The position numbers and the translations under genes are program-made. A stretch of DNA of 64,000 bases, taken from positions 19,017-83,016 of the forward strand of contig NZ_JAJRCG010000004.1 in the NCBI RefSeq assembly GCF_028679125.1, written 5' to 3'. Source of the stretch: Methanoregula sp. Lineage in GTDB: Archaea > Halobacteriota > Methanomicrobia > Methanomicrobiales > Methanospirillaceae. Of the stretch, positions 44,915 to 52,864 are shown piece by piece (the first letter of the stretch is position 1; the number at the start of each line of letters is the position of its first letter). The notes under the pieces were generated by a model. It worked only from the letters and a program-made list of their open reading frames with translations. It searched no databases and was not told where the DNA came from.

Positions 44915-46603
44915 ATGTTACAGATTATTTCCGGGAAATTTTTTAACACGGATGAACTGTCAAAATCAGACGGATATAATGTCTTATTTTCTAACTATTC
45001 CTGGATTTCTGAGATTAACACTTGTATAACGACGTTAATTCCATTTTACGAGAAAAATCATGATTTTGCTTATGTTGTCAAATATTTGAATCAAATTGAG
45101 AAGGATCCTGTTCTTGTCCGAACAGGAGATGAAGAAATTGTACAAGAGTTTGAGTCCCTATGCATTTTTGGATTGCGAGCACTATTCGACTCAGAAAAAG
45201 AAAATATTGAACGGTTTTGTCGACCTTCAAAAGGCGGGATGCAATCCCCACGCCCCTCAAACTACGTACCTCGTTACTTCGATCCACACATACATGGAAG
45301 ACTTGAGGAGATCGAACAGTTTTCAAAAATTATTAGAAAAGTAATTGGATTACCTCGTAAAAAATTTAATTCGGTTATTAGTTGTACAATCGCATTTTCG
45401 AATTCATTGAAAATTCTTGATTATAATTTTGATCTTTCCTATTCCATGTTGATTTATTGTCTGGAATCTTTAAGCCAAAAAGGTGACAATTATCAGCCAA
45501 TTTGGGAAGATTATCAAAAATCAGAAGAGATGAATGGAATTCTTTATGGAATCGATCCGGAAATCCATTTAAAAATTCAAAAAACGATATTGAAAGACCA
45601 ACACTTAAAGCTTCAAAAAAGGTTTACAAATTTTGTACTCAGTAATATTACTGATTCCTTTTTTATTGAAGAATCCCGTGATGTAAAACATCCTATCCGT
45701 CGCTCGGAAATCGAAAAAGCCCTAATAAACGCCTATTCGATGAGATCGTCTTTTGCACATGAACTCAAGCCTATCCTTCTACATTTGAAACATCCCACAA
45801 TCGCAGAAGGTGATGTTTACCATCACGACAATTCGCCATATTTTACCTATTCGGGTTTAATTCGATTAACGCACCATGTGATTAATAACTACATTTCTGA
45901 ACAAGAGTATCTCGAAAGTGAAAATTTTGATTACCGTAGCGAGTTGCCCGGTATTTTAATCATGAAAATGGCCCCTGAATATTGGATATGGCGAACGGAA
46001 GGTTTTCAGAAATTTGAAGTGAGTGGTAGATTATCCGGTTTTTTCTCCCAATATATCAATTCAATCTACAATCAAAAGCCAATGACAAATTGTTCAGATC
46101 TCATGGAATTGTATGAAACTATGATCTCACAAGCCGAGATGAGAAATAGGATTCCGATGGTAATACACTATTGTTTGTACAATCTCCGTCTTCCCGAAGA
46201 TAAACGAACCAAGTTATTTGCACAACTATGTAAACAACGAGAAATTCTCGATTGTCTAAAAATATGTAAAATTGAGAATCTTATCTTCACAATACTAACA
46301 GGGCAAGAATGGCCATGGAATATTGACGATTGTGTAAGTGAATATCGAAGATATCAAAAGAAAAAATATGAAAACAGCTCGTTAGTTCTGCCACAATTAT
46401 TAGAAATATTATTGTTAGTGAAAATCGCTAATAATTTCTTCAGTCAGGCTCATTATCAACAATATTATGAATGGATTAATTTCGCATTTCTGGAATCAAC
46501 GGGGTATCCGACCCTTCAAAATTTTTTCACATCTCGGTTCGCAGACGGTGAATTGATTGATTTTAATTCTGTGTTGCAACTTGTCCTCAAGACAAAAACT
46601 TAG
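44915..46603 (+). CDS. Large AT-rich HEPN-like protein, 562 aa, possible defence protein
   Basis: No close family is recognised. The gene is markedly AT-rich (A- and T-ending codons throughout) against GC-rich neighbours, a sign of transfer. The central part reads like the ApeA/large HEPN group: a helix with I-Y-C-L-E-S-L-S-Q (about residues 185-195), then a long helical region ending in A-Y-S-M-R-S-S-F-A-H-E-L (about 273-284). Arg277 and His282 give the R-x4-H signature of HEPN ribonucleases (Y-x-x-R-S-x-x-x-H pattern). The C-terminal ~230 residues are helical and unassigned. Such proteins act in anti-phage abortive infection. The function is inference from the motif. A GAGGT site precedes the ATG. 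Confidence 0.55.
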   Translation: MLQIISGKFFNTDELSKSDGYNVLFSNYSWISEINTCITTLIPFYEKNHDFAYVVKYLNQIEKDPVLVRTGDEEIVQEFESLCIFGLRALFDSEKENIERFCRPSKGGMQSPRPSNYVPRYFDPHIHGRLEEIEQFSKIIRKVIGLPRKKFNSVISCTIAFSNSLKILDYNFDLSYSMLIYCLESLSQKGDNYQPIWEDYQKSEEMNGILYGIDPEIHLKIQKTILKDQHLKLQKRFTNFVLSNITDSFFIEESRDVKHPIRRSEIEKALINAYSMRSSFAHELKPILLHLKHPTIAEGDVYHHDNSPYFTYSGLIRLTHHVINNYISEQEYLESENFDYRSELPGILIMKMAPEYWIWRTEGFQKFEVSGRLSGFFSQYINSIYNQKPMTNCSDLMELYETMISQAEMRNRIPMVIHYCLYNLRLPEDKRTKLFAQLCKQREILDCLKICKIENLIFTILTGQEWPWNIDDCVSEYRRYQKKKYENSSLVLPQLLEILLLVKIANNFFSQAHYQQYYEWINFAFLESTGYPTLQNFFTSRFADGELIDFNSVLQLVLKTKT

Positions 46604-46741
46604 TAAATTAATGAATGTTTCAATCAATATGGCCTTAAATCGTTAGGGAAATTTGATAGTGTACACGAAATACTGTAAAAAGTGAAGATGCCCCATCCCA
46701 AGCGACCCGGTGCCGGGCACCCACCGGATTTCGTGCATGTA

Positions 46742-46778
46742 TAACATTATAATGCACGATTTTATCTATTTCCGTGCA
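46742..46778. repeat. 37-base direct repeat, left copy
   Basis: The 37 bases from TAACATTATAAT to TTCCGTGCA recur without mismatch at 49813-49849. Inside it TGCACG ... CGTGCA forms an inverted repeat. This copy sits just before the AAA_14 gene, and its ATTATAAT stretch is placed to act as that gene's TATA box. Confidence 0.9.
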
Positions 46779-46783
46779 CTATA

Positions 46784-48061
46784 ATGTTTCAGGAACATCG
46801 AATGGCAGTAACCGATGCACTGATCACCCAGCGACGCGAGATCGAGAGCAGGCTTAAGGAGCGGTATATAGAACGGGATGCCGCGATCAGCGAGAGGTCG
46901 GGCGACCTGATACGGGTAATTTCAGGACCACGAAGAGCCGGGAAATCGTTCTTTGCCATGCATCAGCTGCCGGAGGATGGCAGGTTCGGGTACGTGAACT
47001 TCGATGACGAACGGCTTGCGGCACGGGAAGGTGACGAGATCATCGCGGCAGTAAAGGATGTGTTCGGTTCACCGAAAGTTCTCTTCCTCGACGAGATCCA
47101 GAACCTGCCGGGCTGGGAACTCTTCGTCAACCGGCTCCAGCGGGAGGGGTATCGCCTCATTCTCACCGGCAGCAACTCCCAGCTCCTCAGCTCCGAACTT
47201 GCCACGCACCTGACCGGAAGATACCTCCAGACCACGCTCTTCCCCTTCTCGTTCCGGGAAGTCCTGCGCACGCGTGGCACACGTGTAACCGCCACAGAGA
47301 AACAGGCCATGCTTGCTCGGTACGCGAAGACCGGAGGATTCCCCGAAGTGATCCTGAAAGATCTTGAGGGGAAGGAATACCTCTCAACCCTTTTCGATGC
47401 GGTCGTGTACAAGGATATCGTGAAAAGGTATCACATCCGTTCAGTCCCTGCTATCGAAAATCTGGCACTGTACCTTATCTCCAATGTTGCAAGCGAATAT
47501 TCCTACTCCACGCTCGCGAAGGTAACCGGCAGCCGGAGTGTCCACACCGTCAAGAAATACTTAGGTTATCTTGAACAGACCTTCCTCTTCTTCTCCATCC
47601 CGAGATTCTCATTCAAGGTAAAAGAGCAGATCACGGCAAACCGGAAGATCTATTGTATCGATAACGGATTCATCCAGGCAAAAGCCGCAGCCTTTTCAGA
47701 GAATCGCGGGCGGCTCTATGAAAACCTTGTCGCTATTGCCCTGAAACGGCATGAGATGAACGGCTTGCTTTCATGCTATACCTGGAAAAATGCCCAGCAG
47801 GAAGAAGTGGATTTTGTAATCCGGAGGCAAAACCAGGTATCAGAGCTTATCCAGGTATGCACATATATCGGATCCCAAACGACAAAGGAACGGGAAGTCA
47901 GGGCTCTTCTCAAAGCAGGACGGGAGCTCCAGTGCGACCGGCTCCGTATCCTTACCGAATCAGAGGATCGGGTGGTTGAGGAAGAGTGGTTTGGCATCAA
48001 GGGGACTGTCATCTACGAACCCATCGGGAAATGGCTGGAGAGAGACGGGCTGGAAGATTAA
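46784..48061 (+). CDS. AAA_14 / DUF4143 family ATPase, 425 aa
   Basis: The N-terminal AAA domain has Walker A G-P-R-R-A-G-K-S at about residues 48-55 and Walker B V-L-F-L-D-E-I-Q at about 101-108, followed by sensor segment L-I-L-T-G-S-N-S-Q. The C-terminal DUF4143 domain includes a winged-helix-like Y-S-T-L-A-K-V-T-G-S and a nuclease-like tail (E-E-V-D-F-V-I-R, about 343-350). This family is common near mobile and toxin-antitoxin loci in archaea; its role is not settled. ATG 46784 would be leaderless; ATG 46802 has an AGGA site 7 bases before it and is an alternative. GC content is closer to the chromosome than to the gene upstream. Confidence 0.85.
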   Translation: MFQEHRMAVTDALITQRREIESRLKERYIERDAAISERSGDLIRVISGPRRAGKSFFAMHQLPEDGRFGYVNFDDERLAAREGDEIIAAVKDVFGSPKVLFLDEIQNLPGWELFVNRLQREGYRLILTGSNSQLLSSELATHLTGRYLQTTLFPFSFREVLRTRGTRVTATEKQAMLARYAKTGGFPEVILKDLEGKEYLSTLFDAVVYKDIVKRYHIRSVPAIENLALYLISNVASEYSYSTLAKVTGSRSVHTVKKYLGYLEQTFLFFSIPRFSFKVKEQITANRKIYCIDNGFIQAKAAAFSENRGRLYENLVAIALKRHEMNGLLSCYTWKNAQQEEVDFVIRRQNQVSELIQVCTYIGSQTTKEREVRALLKAGRELQCDRLRILTESEDRVVEEEWFGIKGTVIYEPIGKWLERDGLED

Positions 48062-48118
48062 TAGGGACTTTTCATATAATCCACCATTCTCAATCATCCC
48101 GGAAAAAGGGTGTTTCCT

Positions 48119-48298
48119 CTACAAGCGCTGATCTTTCTTTCCCTTCCCAATCTTTTTCTTCCCGGTCCCGAACAACTCGTTCACCACCTTGACAGCACAC
48201 AAATCCCCGCACACCGGGCAGGTCTCTTTCTCGCCGTCCCGCTCGTGGATCTCCCGGGCATGGTCGCTGTAGAGTGCGAGACTGAACGGTTCGTCCGT
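48119..48298 (-). pseudogene. Duplicate, degenerate 3' end of thiC
   Basis: Read on the minus strand this stretch encodes about 59 residues that align with the last part of intact ThiC (49894-50077): F-S-L-A-L-Y-S-D-H-A-R-E-I-H-E-R-D-G against F-R-L-A-L-Y-G-D-H-A-R-E-I-H-E-R-D-G, then C-P-V-C-G-D-L-C-A-V-K against C-S-M-C-G-D-L-C-A-V-K, and V-N-E-L-F-G-T-G-K-K in both. It ends in its own TAG at 48119. Similarity stops sharply near 48298. No 5' part is present. The frame is open, but without the barrel it cannot be an enzyme. Confidence 0.85.
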
Positions 48299-48360
48299 AA
48301 ATTCCGCTTTACCCGGCCAAACGTTGATTATTCCTCCCGCCCATCCACACTAAGGAAGAA

Positions 48361-48708
48361 ATGGCGCCACCGGTACTGCTTCTGGAGAATACCGAGCTCG
48401 ACGAGATTATCCGCCGTATCGTTGACGCTGCCAACCCTGAACAGGTTCTCCTCTTCGGCTCTGCTGCACGCGGCACGGCAGGTCCTGAAAGTGACCTTGA
48501 TTTCCTCATCGTGAAAGCTGGCAGGTATAACCCGAGAACCGTTGCAGGGGCGATTTACCTGAAGATGCGGGGCATCGCACGGGCGATCGATCTGGTCGTG
48601 GTCACCCCCCACCAGGTTGAACAGTACCGGAATTCCCCGTTCAGTGTCGTATACCCGGCACTGAAAGAGGGACGGGTAGTCTATGAAAGGAAAAACACGC
48701 TCACCTGA
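48361..48708 (+). CDS. MNT-type nucleotidyltransferase (antitoxin), 115 aa
   Basis: A minimal nucleotidyltransferase with the active-site motif G-S-A-A-R-G-T-A-G-P-E-S-D-L-D at about residues 38-52 (G-S ... S-D-x-D) and a third Asp later in A-I-D-L-V-V-V. MNT proteins pair with HEPN toxins and silence them, sometimes by adding AMP to the toxin. AAGGAAG precedes the ATG by 5 bases. The next gene, an HEPN protein, starts 26 bases before its stop, as is usual for such pairs. Confidence 0.88.
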   Translation: MAPPVLLLENTELDEIIRRIVDAANPEQVLLFGSAARGTAGPESDLDFLIVKAGRYNPRTVAGAIYLKMRGIARAIDLVVVTPHQVEQYRNSPFSVVYPALKEGRVVYERKNTLT

Positions 48709-49070
48709 TAACCCGGACGAATGGCTCCGCAGGGCTGAAAGTTCTCTTGCACTTGCCGGTGCAAAAACGCCGGGGGTACTCTATGAGGATCTCTGCTACC
48801 AGGCCCAGCAGGCCGCAGAAAAAGCGCTCAAAGCGGTGTTTGTCGCCAGAAAGATCCCCTATCCGTACACCCACGATATCAACGCCCTCCTCTCCACGCT
48901 TGGAAAGCAGGGCATCCCCGTTCCCGAAGACCTGTGGGACGCAGTCACCCTTACCTCGTATGCATCCGATACGCGATACCCGGGCTTCGAACAACCGGTA
49001 GAAGGAGTACGATCTGGCTGTTGTACGGGCTCAGGCAGTCATCCGCTGGGCAGCAGAACAGGTCAGATAA
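48683..49070 (+). pseudogene. HEPN domain toxin partner, frameshifted
   Basis: Residues 1-107 read as a complete HEPN domain start and core (W-L-R-R-A-E-S-S-L-A-L-A, C-Y-Q-A-Q-Q-A-A-E-K-A-L-K-A-V-F, P-Y-T-H-D-I). At about 49001-49004 (G-T-A-G-A-A-G-G-A-G) one extra base shifts the frame. In the shifted frame the expected end of the domain continues (E-Y-D-L-A-V-V-R-A-Q-A-V-I-R-W-A-A-E-Q-V-R) to a TAA at 49068-49070. Without the shift the reading frame runs on as unrelated sequence through the next gene. It is either a real inactivating indel or a sequencing error. Confidence 0.8.
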
Positions 49071-49093
49071 TACGTGAAACATCTGGAAGAACC

Positions 49094-49759
49094 ATGAAAG
49101 ATCCAGACCTCCGTATCGCGAACCGGCATATCGCCATGCCGGAAGAGATCATCCGGGCATTCTGTAAAAAGTGGAATATCCACAGATTTTCCTTTTACGG
49201 CTCCATCATGCGGGACGATTTTCGTCCCGACAGTGATATCGATGTGATGATCGAATTCTCTCCCGATGACAGAACCTCGTTGTTCGACATGAACACCATG
49301 CAGGCAGAACTCGAAGAACTCTTCTCCCGAAAAGTGGATATCGCGGATCGCCGATCCGTGGAGCAGAGCGAGAACTATATCAGAAGAAAAGGGATGCTCT
49401 CCGGCAAACCCCCTGTCCTCCGCCAGATGTCGTACCTTCTCGATATGCTCATAGCTGCCCGGAACATCCGGAAGATCACCGGTAACTCTTCACCAGAATC
49501 AATCGACAAGGACGAGATGGCATTTCACGCAATATCCCATGGCTGCTGGGAGCTTGCCGTCTCCGCACAGAGAGTTGATGCACCAACCCGCCTGAGATAC
49601 CCCGATCTCCCCTGGGATCTTCTTGTGAGGACATATGAGACCTTCGAAACAGACTTTTGCAGACCCGATAAGGATATGGTAAAGGAGATCGCATGGCAGG
49701 TCGTACCCCGGATTATCCCAATCCTCGATGCGATAATTCCTCCGGAAGATTCGATCTGA
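49094..49759 (+). CDS. MNT-HepT fusion protein with degenerate ribonuclease site, 221 aa
   Basis: The N-terminal half is a nucleotidyltransferase (F-Y-G-S-I-M-R-D-D-F-R-P-D-S-D-I-D-V, about residues 34-51). The C-terminal half (about 115-221) is a HepT/DUF86-type HEPN fold (L-L-D-M-L-I-A-A-R-N-I-R-K-I-T-G, then Y-P-D-L-P-W). At the catalytic R-x4-H-x-Y position the sequence is Tyr181, Thr186 and Phe188, so all three key residues are replaced. MNT and HepT are normally separate genes. The fusion with a dead toxin may be a stand-alone antitoxin or a remnant. ATG 49094 lies 23 bases after the HEPN frame's end. Confidence 0.78.
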   Translation: MKDPDLRIANRHIAMPEEIIRAFCKKWNIHRFSFYGSIMRDDFRPDSDIDVMIEFSPDDRTSLFDMNTMQAELEELFSRKVDIADRRSVEQSENYIRRKGMLSGKPPVLRQMSYLLDMLIAARNIRKITGNSSPESIDKDEMAFHAISHGCWELAVSAQRVDAPTRLRYPDLPWDLLVRTYETFETDFCRPDKDMVKEIAWQVVPRIIPILDAIIPPEDSI

Positions 49760-49812
49760 TCCATTATCGGCACCATTCCCGTCCGTCCGGATCGTGTGTT
49801 TTCGTGTATTTG

Positions 49813-49849
49813 TAACATTATAATGCACGATTTTATCTATTTCCGTGCA
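49813..49849. repeat. 37-base direct repeat, right copy
   Basis: Identical to 46742-46778. It lies 44 bases downstream of the thiC stop codon, in a short gap with no gene on the plus strand after it, so it is not acting as a promoter for a visible gene here. Confidence 0.9.
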
Positions 49850-49893
49850 GTAGAGAGAAAAAAAAGTTCGAAATACAAAAATGGGGGCTATAA

Positions 49894-51210
49894 TCAGGGA
49901 CGCGGCGAATCCTTCGGTTTATCCTTCTTCGTTCCCGCGTTCTTCTTCCCGGTCCCGAACAGCTCGTTCACCATCTTCACAGCGCACAGGTCCCCGCACA
50001 TCGAGCAGGTCTCCGTTGCACCATCCCGCTCGTGGATCTCCCGGGCATGGTCGCCGTAAAGTGCGAGTCTGAACTGTTCGTCCCAGTCCAGTTCGTGCCG
50101 GGCTTCCGCCATCTGCACCTCGCGCTCCATCCGGAACCCTTCGGGCCTGCGGACGGTATCGCCGACATGCGCCGCGATCTTCGCGATCCGGGTGCCTTCG
50201 ATGATGTCCGCGACATCCGGCAGGGCAAGGTGCTCGCTGGGCGAGACCATGCAGAGGAAGTCGGCACCGTTCTGGCAGGCCGCAGCCCCGCCGATCGCCG
50301 CGACAACGTGGTCGTAGCCGGGCGCAATGTCGGTGACGATGGGCCCAAGCAGGTAGAGCGGGGCGTGGCTGGTGATCTCCTTGATCATCTTCACGTTGTA
50401 GCCCACCTGGTCGAGGGGCATGTGGCCCGGGCCCTCGATCATCCGCTGGACGCCGGCAGCCTGTGCCTTCTTGGCAAGCAGGCCAAGAGTATTGTACTCC
50501 ACCGATTTTGCCAGTTTCTCCGCGTCCTGCAGGCAGCCGGGCCGCATCCCGTCGCCGAGGCTGACCGTGACATCGTACTCTTTGAGGATCTCCAGCAGGT
50601 AATCGTACTCGGCATAGAGCGGGTTCTCCTCTTCCCGCTGCATCATCATCGCGCAGTGGAATGACCCGCCCCGGCTCACCACGCCCATGAGGCGCGGATC
50701 GGCTTTGAGGGCTTCGAGCGCCTGCCGGTTCACCCCGCAGTGGAGGGTCAGGAAGTCCACGCCCTGCTGGCAGTGCTCCCGGATCACCTTGAAGAGCAGG
50801 TCGGGCGTGACATCGACCGCATTGCCCGCCCTGCGCACTGCCTCGTACACCGGGACGGTGCCGACCGTTGTATCCAGTTTGAGGATCTTCTTCCGGATCG
50901 CGACCAGGTCCCCGCCGGTCGAGAGGTCCATGAGGGCATCGGCGCCATTGTCGAGCGCTGCCTGCGCCTTCTTCATCTCAAGGGCCGGGTCGCAGCGGGA
51001 GCCCGAGGTCCCGATATTGATATTGATCTTGACCGTGCAGCCTTCGCCGATTGCACATGCCCGGTGCTTCCGGCCCGGGTTCTTCGGGATCACGATCCGT
51101 CCGTCAACAATACCCCGGGCAAGCCGTACCGGTTCCATTCCTTCCGCCCGTGCAACTGCCTCCAGTTCTTTCGGGAGTCCTTTCCTGCACCTGCGGATGA
51201 GCGAGTCCAT
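49894..51210 (-). CDS. thiC: Phosphomethylpyrimidine synthase ThiC, 438 aa
   Basis: ThiC is a radical SAM enzyme that rearranges aminoimidazole ribotide to the thiamine pyrimidine. The family core is seen (N-I-N-I-G-T-S-G, M-D-L-S-T-G-G-D, V-E-G/I-E-G-P-G-H-M-P-L, G-A-D-F-L-C-M-V-S-P-S-E-H-L). The cluster motif near the C-terminus is C-S-M-C-G-D-L-C, one residue shorter than the bacterial C-x2-C-x4-C. The tail is Lys-rich (K-K-D-K-P-K). ATG 51210 is chosen; the frame to 51246 would overlap the divergent gene's start, 34 bases away. A second, worn copy of its 3' end lies at 48119. No TPP riboswitch was recognised upstream. Confidence 0.92.
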   Translation of the reverse strand: MDSLIRRCRKGLPKELEAVARAEGMEPVRLARGIVDGRIVIPKNPGRKHRACAIGEGCTVKININIGTSGSRCDPALEMKKAQAALDNGADALMDLSTGGDLVAIRKKILKLDTTVGTVPVYEAVRRAGNAVDVTPDLLFKVIREHCQQGVDFLTLHCGVNRQALEALKADPRLMGVVSRGGSFHCAMMMQREEENPLYAEYDYLLEILKEYDVTVSLGDGMRPGCLQDAEKLAKSVEYNTLGLLAKKAQAAGVQRMIEGPGHMPLDQVGYNVKMIKEITSHAPLYLLGPIVTDIAPGYDHVVAAIGGAAACQNGADFLCMVSPSEHLALPDVADIIEGTRIAKIAAHVGDTVRRPEGFRMEREVQMAEARHELDWDEQFRLALYGDHAREIHERDGATETCSMCGDLCAVKMVNELFGTGKKNAGTKKDKPKDSPRP

Positions 51211-51244
51211 AAGAAACATCTGTTTTGAGTCCTTATTATTGTGC

Positions 51245-51847
51245 ATGCAGGTCGAGTGGCTGTACAGTGGCGATCCGTGGGCAAATGCCTATGTTGTGGG
51301 AAACATCCTGGTGGACGCGGGGGTCATGCCCATGGAGGTGGCTCCCTACAAGGAGCAGATCGAGACGATTGTCCTGACGCACTGCCATTTCGACCATACC
51401 GCAAGGGTAAAGGAGATAGCCCACATGTGCAAGGCAAAGGTCGCCATCCACACGGTGGATGCACTCGGCCTCCTTGAGGATATAAAGTCCCTTTCCATGA
51501 ACTTTGGCTCCCGTTCGCCGGGCATTCTCCCCGACATCAAGCTCAGGGACGGGGATACGATTGGCGACTTCGTTGTCATCCACACCCCGGGGCACACGCC
51601 GGGCTGTATCTGCCTGTACTCGGAGAAGGACCGGGTGCTCATCTCCGGCGACACGGTCTTTGCGGACGGGTACTTCGGGCGCTATGATTTCCCCGGCGGG
51701 AGCAGGACCGATCTCGGGCGTTCGCTCGAACGGCTCTCGGTGCTGGATGTTGAAGGGCTCTATGCCGGCCACGGGGAGCCCACGGAAGAGAACGGCAGCC
51801 GGTGCATTGCAGCGGCACTCGGGCTGATGAAGAGCGGGTATGGATAA
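51245..51847 (+). CDS. MBL-fold metallo-hydrolase, 200 aa
   Basis: The zinc motif H-x-H-x-D-H is present as T-H-C-H-F-D-H (about residues 47-53), with the further ligands H-T-P-G-H-T-P-G (about 116-123), G-D-T (about 139) and a late H (G-H-G-E-P). Family members include glyoxalase II and hydroxyacylglutathione-type thioesterases, and the length fits that group. The start is divergent from thiC by 34 bases. It overlaps the DUF123 gene by 8 bases, so the two are translated together. Confidence 0.87.
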   Translation: MQVEWLYSGDPWANAYVVGNILVDAGVMPMEVAPYKEQIETIVLTHCHFDHTARVKEIAHMCKAKVAIHTVDALGLLEDIKSLSMNFGSRSPGILPDIKLRDGDTIGDFVVIHTPGHTPGCICLYSEKDRVLISGDTVFADGYFGRYDFPGGSRTDLGRSLERLSVLDVEGLYAGHGEPTEENGSRCIAAALGLMKSGYG

Positions 51848-52277
51848 GGGCATCTATTGTCTTGTTTTTTGGAATCCGGCCTGTACAATAAAGGTCGGGG
51901 CGCTCGGGCCGGTCACGTTCCGTGAGGGCTGGCATATCTATGTCGGTTCGGCACTCGGGAGCGGGGGCCTTGCCCGGCTCGGTCGCCATGTCAGCCTCTC
52001 CCGGGCAAAGGACAGGACGCCGAAATGGCATGTCGATTACCTGTCCACCTCCCCCCGGTGTTCGCTCCTGTATACCGTCCACGCGGTTACCGAAGAGCGG
52101 CTCGAATGCCGGCTCGCAGGGGCACTCGGGGACCCGTCCGTTCCCTCCTTCGGGTGCAGCGACTGCCGGTGTAATTCTCACCTGTTCTGGCGGGAGATCG
52201 ACCCGCACCGGGAGATCACCGAAGCCTTCCGCAGTCTCGGGCTCGATCCGGTCACCACAACTATCATGAGCCCGTAG
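51840..52277 (+). CDS. GIY-YIG-like DUF123 protein, 145 aa
   Basis: The protein has the DUF123 features: G-I-Y-C-L-V-F near the start, W-H-I-Y-V-G-S-A-L-G-S-G-G-L (about residues 31-44), H-V-S-L-S and K-W-H-V-D-Y (about 62-67), and later Cys/His pairs (C-S-D-C-R-C-N-S-H-L). The family is a divergent branch of GIY-YIG nucleases found in archaea. It is sometimes fused to endonuclease III; here it stands alone. Possibly a nucleic-acid repair role, inferred from the family only. It overlaps the MBL gene by 8 bases. Confidence 0.82.
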   Translation: MDKGIYCLVFWNPACTIKVGALGPVTFREGWHIYVGSALGSGGLARLGRHVSLSRAKDRTPKWHVDYLSTSPRCSLLYTVHAVTEERLECRLAGALGDPSVPSFGCSDCRCNSHLFWREIDPHREITEAFRSLGLDPVTTTIMSP

Positions 52278-52294
52278 TGCTGTATGGGTAATAT

Positions 52295-52858
52295 ATGAGG
52301 GAAATGAGGGTTCTGGGCATATCGGGGAGCATGCGCAAGAAGGGGAACACGGCGGAACTGGTAGGGACCATCCTCGGGCGCTGCGAAGAGGGGGGCGTGA
52401 AGACGGAGTTTGTCTCGCTTGCGGGCAGGAAGATCCTGCACTGCCTTGGCTGCGAGAAGTGCAGGGAGACCAAGAAGTGCGTGATCGAGAACGATGACTG
52501 GGACGAGGTGATCCAGAAGGTGATGAAATGCGATGTCCTTGTCATCGGGTCGCCGACCTACTATTACGATGTCGGCGGGCAGGTCAAGAACTTCATCGAC
52601 CGCACCTATTCGCTGTACCACGACCGCCAGCTCGCGGGAAAGAAAGGGGTTGCTGTTGCCGTCCATGCCAACAAGGGGGCGAGCCGGACGATCCAGACGC
52701 TCGAAGGCTTCCTCTCCACCCACGAGTTCGCCTCGCTCGGGTCGGTGAAGGGCACGGGATACCACGAGGGTGATGTGCTGAAGGACGAAGAATCCATGAA
52801 AAAAGCGCAGAAGATCGGGGACAAGATTGTCCGCCTCCTAAAACCCCACCACGATTAG
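52295..52858 (+). CDS. Iron-sulfur flavoprotein (flavodoxin-like FMN reductase), 187 aa
   Basis: It starts V-L-G-I-S-G-S-M-R-K-K-G-N-T, the FMN-phosphate loop. C-L-G-C-E-K-C-R-E-T-K-K-C (about residues 50-62) matches the iron-sulfur flavoprotein Cys cluster. G-S-P-T-Y-Y-Y (about 85-91) is the second FMN loop. It resembles the gene at 20765 in design. ATG 52295 and ATG 52304 are both possible. It follows the DUF123 gene by 17 bases and is convergent with the next gene. Confidence 0.82.
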   Translation: MREMRVLGISGSMRKKGNTAELVGTILGRCEEGGVKTEFVSLAGRKILHCLGCEKCRETKKCVIENDDWDEVIQKVMKCDVLVIGSPTYYYDVGGQVKNFIDRTYSLYHDRQLAGKKGVAVAVHANKGASRTIQTLEGFLSTHEFASLGSVKGTGYHEGDVLKDEESMKKAQKIGDKIVRLLKPHHD

Positions 52859-52864
52859 GTACTA

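Noticed and set aside
48119..48298. The degenerate thiC end as a real small gene
   Set aside because: Its frame is open, but it matches only the end of ThiC, has no start and lacks the catalytic barrel.
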